Below the pieces are notes generated by a model, which saw only the letters and a program-made list of their open reading frames with translations, was not told the DNA's origin and made no database searches. Of a DNA stretch of 27,955 bases, positions 22,810-27,955 are shown piece by piece. Position 1 is the first letter of the stretch; the number at the start of each line of letters is the position of its first letter. The position numbers and the translations under genes were made by a program. Source of the stretch: Alphaproteobacteria bacterium MarineAlpha10_Bin2 (GTDB taxonomy: Bacteria; Pseudomonadota; Alphaproteobacteria; UBA828); the NCBI GenBank assembly GCA_002937555.1, contig PTKB01000008.1, positions 1 through 27,955 of the forward strand, given 5' to 3'.

Positions 22810-25073
22810 CACTGAACTTCTGTAGCACCCGCCAGCGGCAGCGTGACGAGCCATTTCGTACCCTCGCCTTCTGCGCTTTCAAAGCTCACCTGCCCGCCGT
22901 GCCGCTCGACCGCACGTTTGAGAATTGCCAAGCCGAGACCGGTTCCCGAAATTGCGCCGACATTGGGGAAGCGGTGAAACGCCTCGTAGATATTTTCCCG
23001 TTCGGACTCCGGAATACCAATTCCTTCATCCGTAACTGCGATACTTACTTCATGTTTGTCCCGTGCCACCGCGAGATGGACGAGACCGCCATTCGGGGAG
23101 TATTTGACGGCGTTTGACAGCATGTTACTCACCATATGCCGCACCAATTGCTCGTCCAGAACGACATTGTCGAGTGCGCCCGTCCAGTCGAATTTCAGCT
23201 CATGTCCTTGCTTGGCGTCGACCTTCGCCATTTCGATCATCTCGGCGCACAGGCGGTGCAAATCGAGAAGCGCCGGCTTGAGTTCGAGCCGTCCCGCCTC
23301 CGCCCGTCCGATAGTTAAAATATCGTCCAGCAGTTCGGTGATGTTGGTAACTTCACGGGCGATTTCCTGTAGGTAAGTGGTTTTCTTTTCATCCCGCATG
23401 CGGTCGCCATAATGTTCCAACAGATCGACCGAGGCCCGAATGGTCGTGAGCGGGGTACGGAATTCATGCGACGCCATTGCCACGAAGCGCGATTTTAATT
23501 CGCCCAGCTCACGCTCTTTCTTCAAGGCCTCCTCAAGTTCAATTCGGGTGCGCTTGCGGTCGCTTACATCGAAACCCATTTGCCAGGCTGCCCAGCCGGA
23601 TACCGGATACATGCTCGAAATATTAAACCAGGAAATGGTTTTTGAGCTTCCGTCGCTGCACGCGATTTCCCATTCCCAGTCGCGGTAATCGCTGGGCTCC
23701 AGGAGCGCGTTGCGGATGTCGGTACGGCTCTTCTCATCCGGATACAACATGTTCAGCCCTTTCGGGTTGCCGACGATCTCTTCGGCGCTGAAGCCGGTAA
23801 TCCGTTCGCATTCGCGGTTCCAAACGATGGTGTTTCCCTTTTCATCGAGGGCGAACATCATCACCGGCATGTTTTGGATGACCCGGCGCAAGCGGTCTTC
23901 GCTTTCTTTCAACGCGGATTCGCCGAGGCGCTCTTCCGTGCGATCCTGCGCCAGAATAACGAAGCCATCGGCTTCACCATCTTCGCCGCGGTGCGGCACC
24001 AGGAGAACGCGATGGAAGCGCGGGCCATACTCGCTTTCGCGGCGGTCCTCGAACGTCACCATACGGCCGGCGAGAACCTCCTCAATATGCGGCTGAATTG
24101 CTTCGACAAGCATGGAATCGCCAAGCTTTGAAAGATGCGTGCCGATCAATTCCGTCCGCGAGCTTCCGAACCAGGTCTCACTGGATTTGTTGCCGAAACG
24201 GAAGCGTAGATCCTTGCCAATAAATGTGATCAGAACCGGCAGGTTTTCCGTAATCAAGCGAAGCTGACGCTCGCTGTCACGCGCCACTTTTTCCGCGAGA
24301 GCCTGTTCGCCCATGCGCCGCTCGAGTTCGCGATTGGCGTCGCGCAGTTCCGCGGTACGCTCGATCACAAGCGCGTCAGCGGTTTCGCGGGCTTCCGCCA
24401 CACCCTGAAATAGCTCGGTGTTCTCGAATCTGAGACGCACCGAGTTAAACATGGACAAATAAACATTGCGCGCGAAATACATCAGCATGGCCGCGAACAG
24501 CAGGACCATGCCGCCCATAACGATATAAGGCTGCTCGCCTATCACGAAAAAGGCTGTGGCGCTCATGATGATGGCGGGCACACAAAACCCGTAAAATGCA
24601 GGCAGACAGAAGGTTAGCCCCGCCATAGCGCCGGCGCTCATGCCGCCGATGACGAAAGCCATGAAGATTTGATGGATGATCGAATCCGACGCGAGGATAA
24701 CAAATATTTCGCCCAATCCCCATGCCACACCGCCCACGGTGATGACCGCGGTCGCAGTAAACCTCAGTTTTGTTGCTTCTTCATCCGTCAGAATTTTCTT
24801 GCGCGGGCGAAGCGCGAAAATCGCAAGACGCACCACCGATAAACATACCAAAAAACCGCTCCAGGCGATCAACGGAATATGGGGTACGGAACTCCAAACG
24901 ACCGCGGCGACAAGGACAGCATTGAGCGCACTCACCCCAATGGCTGCATAAATTTGTTTGTAAAATGTGCGGTAAAGCTCCGCGTTACAGCGCACCGTCA
25001 GATCGTAATCCGCGTGTTTCGCAAAAGCGAACCTGCTGTCCTCGTGAAGAGAATTCTGATTGGCGGCGTTCAT
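22809..25073 (-). CDS. membrane-bound PAS sensor histidine kinase
   Basis: 754 aa. Six or so hydrophobic segments in residues 40-215 form a membrane sensor of MASE-like type. Then come a coiled coil (217-275) and two PAS domains (about 280-400 and 405-525; the second has FALDEKGNTIVWNRECERITGF). The kinase core is complete: H536 in ASHEFRTPL, N box (MLSNAVKYSP), G1 (DEGIGIP) and G2 (GTGLGLAI). The kinase should autophosphorylate and pass phosphate to D52 of the coupled response regulator. The N-terminus (MNAANQNSLHEDSR) begins at 25073, where the divergent hydrolase gene lies 123 bases away. There is no REC domain in this protein, so the coupled regulator is the obvious partner. Confidence 0.92.
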   Translation of the reverse strand: MNAANQNSLHEDSRFAFAKHADYDLTVRCNAELYRTFYKQIYAAIGVSALNAVLVAAVVWSSVPHIPLIAWSGFLVCLSVVRLAIFALRPRKKILTDEEATKLRFTATAVITVGGVAWGLGEIFVILASDSIIHQIFMAFVIGGMSAGAMAGLTFCLPAFYGFCVPAIIMSATAFFVIGEQPYIVMGGMVLLFAAMLMYFARNVYLSMFNSVRLRFENTELFQGVAEARETADALVIERTAELRDANRELERRMGEQALAEKVARDSERQLRLITENLPVLITFIGKDLRFRFGNKSSETWFGSSRTELIGTHLSKLGDSMLVEAIQPHIEEVLAGRMVTFEDRRESEYGPRFHRVLLVPHRGEDGEADGFVILAQDRTEERLGESALKESEDRLRRVIQNMPVMMFALDEKGNTIVWNRECERITGFSAEEIVGNPKGLNMLYPDEKSRTDIRNALLEPSDYRDWEWEIACSDGSSKTISWFNISSMYPVSGWAAWQMGFDVSDRKRTRIELEEALKKERELGELKSRFVAMASHEFRTPLTTIRASVDLLEHYGDRMRDEKKTTYLQEIAREVTNITELLDDILTIGRAEAGRLELKPALLDLHRLCAEMIEMAKVDAKQGHELKFDWTGALDNVVLDEQLVRHMVSNMLSNAVKYSPNGGLVHLAVARDKHEVSIAVTDEGIGIPESERENIYEAFHRFPNVGAISGTGLGLAILKRAVERHGGQVSFESAEGEGTKWLVTLPLAGATEVQ

Positions 25074-25130
25074 CTCGATCCGTCTCGACCCGACATTTCT
25101 CAGTGGATAAGATTAAATCATCTTAGCCAA

Positions 25131-25145
25131 TTTCGTATTACGAAA
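25131..25145. promoter_or_regulatory. 15-bp palindrome in the divergent intergenic region
   Basis: TTTCGTA and TACGAAA form a perfect 7-1-7 inverted repeat around one T, located 52 bases before the hydrolase ATG and 58 bases before the kinase ATG. The size and symmetry are right for a dimeric repressor (TetR, MarR or GntR type), but no regulator gene is adjacent. Only the symmetry is seen; function is inference. Confidence 0.4.
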
Positions 25146-25196
25146 CTAACCTGGTTGGCGGGGCGTAAATATGTCAATCGGGACAGGAAAAAAATC

Positions 25197-26039
25197 ATGA
25201 AAAAATACGATGATCATTATGAAGCCGAATACAATTTACGGGCGCGCCACCCCGATTTCGAGACATATTTTGAGCGCTGGCAGAGCGACAGCGCGCACGC
25301 ACGCAACAGTCTGCCATGCAGCCTCGACCAACAATATGGCGATGGCCCGAACATGTCGCTCGACATCTTTCCGCAACCCGGCGCATCCCATCCGATCGTG
25401 CTCTTCATTCACGGCGGATATTGGCGCGCCATGGACAAGGATTCGTTCGCCTATCCGGCGATCGGCCTGAACGACGCGGGCGTCGTCTATGTTTCTGTAA
25501 ACTACGCATTGGCGCCGTCCGTCACGCTTGATGAGATCGTCGAGCAATGCCGCCAGGCCGTCGTCTGGGTACACCAAAACGCTGAAAAATATGGCGGCGA
25601 TCCCGACCGCATTCATATTAGCGGTCACTCCGCCGGTGGGCACCTTACGGCGATGATGCTGTCGACGGACTGGGCGAAATGGGGTGCGGCGGAAATCAAA
25701 CTGGCCGGCGGAATCGCCATTAGCGGAATATTCGAACTCGTTCCGCTGCTGGAGACGAGCATCAACGACTGTGTTCAGCTCGACCAGACTGCGGCATTGC
25801 GCAACAGCCCATCGGCGTTCGTGCCGTCAAACGGCCCCCCCATGATCGCCGCTGTCGGCGCAAACGAAACCGATGAATTCCTCCGCCAGTCCCGTGAATA
25901 CGCCGAGGCGTGGAACGCGCAAATTGGCAATGGGCAGTACCTGCCGCTCAAGGGATTTCACCATTTTGACGTCGTGTGCGAACTCGGCCGCACCGGCAGC
26001 GAACTGAATGACGCGGTATTGGCGCAAATCGGCCTTTAG
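25197..26039 (+). CDS. alpha/beta hydrolase, kynurenine formamidase (arylformamidase)-like
   Basis: 280 aa, soluble. The motif HGGYW (H72-W76) in FIHGGYWRAMDKDS is typical of kynurenine formamidase-type esterases. The nucleophile is S145 in SGHSAGGHL, and the late NETDEF and GFHHFDVV supply acid and His. The family also includes general esterases, so formamidase is a class label, not proof. ATG 25197 follows GACAGGAAAAAAATC and starts a protein of normal length; the longer frame (from 24879) overlaps the divergent kinase gene and is not coding. It is alone on plus, bounded by the kinase and the iron-binding protein gene. No other tryptophan catabolism gene is present. Confidence 0.87.
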   Translation: MKKYDDHYEAEYNLRARHPDFETYFERWQSDSAHARNSLPCSLDQQYGDGPNMSLDIFPQPGASHPIVLFIHGGYWRAMDKDSFAYPAIGLNDAGVVYVSVNYALAPSVTLDEIVEQCRQAVVWVHQNAEKYGGDPDRIHISGHSAGGHLTAMMLSTDWAKWGAAEIKLAGGIAISGIFELVPLLETSINDCVQLDQTAALRNSPSAFVPSNGPPMIAAVGANETDEFLRQSREYAEAWNAQIGNGQYLPLKGFHHFDVVCELGRTGSELNDAVLAQIGL

Positions 26040-26048
26040 CTAATTTTC

Positions 26049-27158
26049 TTACTGCCATCCGACGCGGTCCGCGATACGGACGGCTTCAGCGTTGTGTTTT
26101 CCCAGCAGCGATAAATTCAGATCATCGGCTTTGAATTCGCCCCAGGAAGCAACCAAGGGGGCTGCGGCAAGACCATCGCGGATGGGATACTCGTAAACCG
26201 TTTCGGCGTAAATCTCCTGCGCTTCATCGCCGGCGAGAAACTCAATTAATTTTATCGCGTTGGCCAAGTTCTTGGCGCTTGCGGTAACGGCGGCGCCACT
26301 CACATTGACGTGGGTGCCGATGCCGTCCTGGTTTGGCCAATGAATGGCCACGGCCGCCGCGGCCGCCTGGTCCTGCGCATTCTCCGAGCTCGCCAGGCGC
26401 GCCAGATAGTATGTATTGGCCAAAGCGATATCGCATTCGCCCGATGCCACGGCACGGATTTGATCGCGGTCTCCACCGGCCGGTTTACGGGCGAAATTTT
26501 GCACCAAAGATTTGGCCCAGCTTTCCGCCGCCGCGATGCCGTGATGGGCGATCAAGGACGCGATGTGCGATTGGTTATAAATGCTGTTCGAAGATCGGAC
26601 GCAAATGCGGCCATACCATTTTTCATCCGCCAGCCCCGTATAATCTTTCAGGTCTTGCGGGTTCACGCGATCGATCGCGTAAATAATCGGCCGGGCCCGG
26701 AGCGACAGCGCATACCAATAACCATCCGGTTCGCGGTATATGGCCGGAATTAGGCTGTCCAATATCTTCGAGTGCACGGCTTGCAGAACGCCCGCCTCCA
26801 AGGCGCGGTGCAGGCGCCCGGCATCCGCGGTCAGCAGCAAATCGGCGGGGCTGTTCCTGCCTTCGCTCTTCAATCGCTGCAAAAGCACATCCGCTTTACC
26901 GCTAACCAGCTTAACTTCGATCCCGGATATTTCGGTAAACCTGTCCAACAGCGGACGTATCAGGATTTCCTGCCGGTACGAATAGATGTTCACAACATTT
27001 TGGTCGGCTGCCTGCAATGGCGTGCCGGCGCATAGCAGCAGCGCGAACAACGCGGCAATACCGGCGGAAACCCATGGTCCGGACAAAATTCCCACTCTCT
27101 TTGAGCGCTCATCATTGTCCTTCAAAAGATTGTAATTATGCGCAAATAGTCGATTCAT
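26049..27158 (-). CDS. periplasmic ferric iron-binding protein (FbpA/FutA-like)
   Basis: 369 aa. The mature protein begins after a signal peptide (AALFALLLCAGTPLQA), preceded by about 25 extra residues at the N-terminus. The fold starts with VVNIYSYRQEILIRPLLDRF, as in FbpA, FutA and IdiA, and the iron-binding tyrosine pair Y250-Y251 is in ANTYYLARL. It should deliver ferric iron to an ABC importer. The permease and ATPase genes are not downstream, as the next gene is convergent, so they are elsewhere. ATG 27158 lies directly after AGGAA, too close for a normal site; an internal GTG could be used instead. A Fur-type palindrome lies 98 bases upstream (27257-27277), so iron-repressed expression is expected. 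Confidence 0.9.
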   Translation of the reverse strand: MNRLFAHNYNLLKDNDERSKRVGILSGPWVSAGIAALFALLLCAGTPLQAADQNVVNIYSYRQEILIRPLLDRFTEISGIEVKLVSGKADVLLQRLKSEGRNSPADLLLTADAGRLHRALEAGVLQAVHSKILDSLIPAIYREPDGYWYALSLRARPIIYAIDRVNPQDLKDYTGLADEKWYGRICVRSSNSIYNQSHIASLIAHHGIAAAESWAKSLVQNFARKPAGGDRDQIRAVASGECDIALANTYYLARLASSENAQDQAAAAAVAIHWPNQDGIGTHVNVSGAAVTASAKNLANAIKLIEFLAGDEAQEIYAETVYEYPIRDGLAAAPLVASWGEFKADDLNLSLLGKHNAEAVRIADRVGWQ

Positions 27159-27256
27159 TTCCTGATCTTCACTTTCTCGTTTTTGCTTTTTCGTTGTCGG
27201 CGATGTGCCGCTTAACCGCTCTTCATTTAACCCGCACAAAATGGGGGATCAAGTGA

Positions 27257-27277
27257 AAATGAGAATTATTCTCATTT
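27257..27277 (-). promoter_or_regulatory. Fur-type operator upstream of the iron-binding protein
   Basis: A perfect 10-1-10 inverted repeat: arm AAATGAGAAT, one T, arm ATTCTCATTT. The 7-1-7 core (TGAGAAT-T-ATTCTCA) matches the Fur box core TGATAAT-n-ATTATCA at 13 of 15 positions. It lies 98 bases upstream of the iron-binding protein start, so Fur-type repression under iron-rich conditions is the natural reading. Irr/Mur-type regulators of alphaproteobacteria are alternatives. Confidence 0.75.
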
Positions 27278-27316
27278 AATCGGTTAAGATATATGAGGCT
27301 CGAGGAGTTTCTCGGA

Positions 27317-27440
27317 TCAATTACTTCGCGCGACTCGGTTGCGCAGTTCGCCGATCGCCTCAATGCGGCAGGTAACCTGATCGCCGGCCTGCAAATAACC
27401 CGAGGCGCGCACCAAATCGGGGCGCTCGTAGGGGCGCCCG
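27317..27440 (-). pseudogene. truncated C-terminus of an FAH-family-like protein
   Basis: On minus the frame ends at TGA 27317-27319 and reads GGRPYERPDLVRASG, then YLQAGDQVTCRIEAIGELRN and RVARSN. The final part resembles the C-terminus of fumarylacetoacetate hydrolase family enzymes (yLxxGDxVxxxIExIGxLRNxV). Upstream of about 27440 the frame becomes nonsense, while another frame carries a different gene, so the rest of this gene is missing. Composition is like the alphaproteobacterial core, which suggests the host sequence ends here. The family call rests on about 25 residues, so it is tentative. Confidence 0.4.
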
Positions 27441-27683
27441 CCAAGCTCCGTCGGGTCCGGCGGGCTCGAGGCCAAGGGCGGCAAGCTCCTCCTCCACGTA
27501 GGTCGCCGCGAGGTCCAACCCAAGGGACAGGGTGGCGCGGCCCGCCATTTCGGGAGCCGCCAGAATCTCGACCCGCGCGAAGCAATCCGATTCGGTGATG
27601 GTGGCCAGCCTGGAATCGAGATCCTCTCCCTGGGAAAGAAGCCCCAACAGGGACAGAACGCCGAGGAAGCAAAGGGTTCTCAA
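27430..27683 (-). pseudogene. truncated N-terminus of an M28-type peptidase
   Basis: The frame starts at TTG 27681-27683 (overlapping the TGA of the GalE fragment) with a signal peptide (TLCFLGVLSLLGLLSQG). It continues VEILAAPEMAGRATLSLG, LDLAATYVEEELAALGLEPA and GPDG, the usual opening of secreted M28 aminopeptidases (xxLAxxExxGRxxxxxGxxxAAxYVxxxLxxLGLxPAG). After about 27430 the frame no longer resembles a peptidase; the catalytic zinc-binding part is lacking. GC is high in this stretch (42 of 60 bases at 27481-27540). Confidence 0.6.
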
Positions 27684-27955
27684 GAGCCGTAACCCTCCGG
27701 ATGGCTTTCATGCCAGGAGGCGGCCGTGGCAATCAAGGAATCGATGTCCATGTACCGCGCTTCCCAGCCCAACTCCTTCCTGGCCAGGGAAGGGTCGGCC
27801 ACCAGGCGCTCCGGGTCTCCCGCCCGGCGCGGCCCTTCATCGAAGGGAACCGGCCGGTCCAGGGCTTTGCCCATTTTCACGACGTTGCCGCCGGAAGCGG
27901 TCGAGTGAAGTGATGCCACAGGATCTTTCGTGATTCCTTCATTAAAACGAATCTT
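27680..27955 (-). pseudogene. galE: truncated GalE-like UDP-glucose 4-epimerase C-terminus
   Basis: The frame is open to the right edge and ends at TGA 27680-27682. Residues from NVVKMGKALDRPVPFDEGPR to RAGDPERLVADPSLARKELG, then WEARYMDIDSLI and SWHESHPEGY, are the standard C-terminus of GalE. The part nearest the right edge (before about 27890) does not match GalE and is AT-richer, so a join may occur there. GC is 46 of 60 at 27781-27840, and AGG is used for Arg, unlike the core genes. The NAD-binding Rossmann half and the Tyr-Lys catalytic pair are not in the window. Confidence 0.65.

Noticed and set aside
24879..25196. Upstream extension of the formamidase-like hydrolase
   Set aside because: It overlaps the divergent kinase 5' end and lacks family similarity; ATG 25197 with a GACAGGAAAA site gives the normal length.
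27223..27732. Minus-strand open frame (169 aa) at the right end
   Set aside because: Arg/Pro-rich translation crossing the suspected join; the GalE and M28 frames explain the region better.

Overview
The window looks like one contig of a free-living alphaproteobacterium, probably related to Rhodospirillales. I infer this from the gene families: a phasin, a non-discriminating-type AspRS, the minus-strand series DUF2066 - PerM/AI-2E - Hda - PPK1, and class III cyclases of DUF5939 type. GC is about 58-60% in the core lines I counted. No rRNA, tRNA, CRISPR array or insertion sequence was seen.

Layout. 1-5064 (+): the tail of an unknown gene, then a signalling group of two class III nucleotide cyclases flanking two small PNPOx-type (FMN split-barrel) proteins. 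5080-8874: aspS on minus, divergent from a secreted ankyrin protein whose stop overlaps the start of RNase D (rnd). 8902-14203 (-): ppk1, hda, an AI-2E/PerM permease and a DUF2066 lipoprotein-like gene. 14287-14997 (+): purN without purM. 15050-15457 (-): a phasin with a near-consensus sigma70 promoter whose spacer and -10 overlap a perfect 11-bp inverted repeat. 15608-17532 (-): a three-gene membrane cluster in which a MotA/TolQ/ExbB-type channel is followed by a single-span protein with an ExbD/TolR-like transmembrane segment joined to a YfaP/DUF2135-like domain, then a small two-span protein. 17792-21108 (+): a catabolic group of leucine dehydrogenase-type enzyme, FAH-family hydrolase, alpha/beta hydrolase and a DUF1636 Cys-rich protein. 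21105-25073 (-): a membrane PAS histidine kinase coupled by TGATG to a response regulator carrying degenerate GGDEF and EAL domains. 25197-26039 (+): a kynurenine-formamidase-like hydrolase. 26049-27158 (-): an FbpA-type ferric iron binding protein behind a perfect Fur-type palindrome.

Quality signals. Two genes carry single-base frameshifts: the ExbD-like gene near 16640-16650 and the response regulator at a run of six C at 22039-22044. From about 27440 to 27890 base composition changes sharply, and three truncated gene ends (FAH-like C-terminus, M28 peptidase N-terminus, GalE C-terminus) abut. This looks like a chimeric join or foreign fragment rather than normal chromosome.

The best candidate for an undescribed system is the ExbB/MotA - ExbD-like/DUF2135-like - two-span protein cluster, a probable proton-motive-force-driven envelope machine. 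Second is the cyclase / PNPOx / cyclase-HD group.
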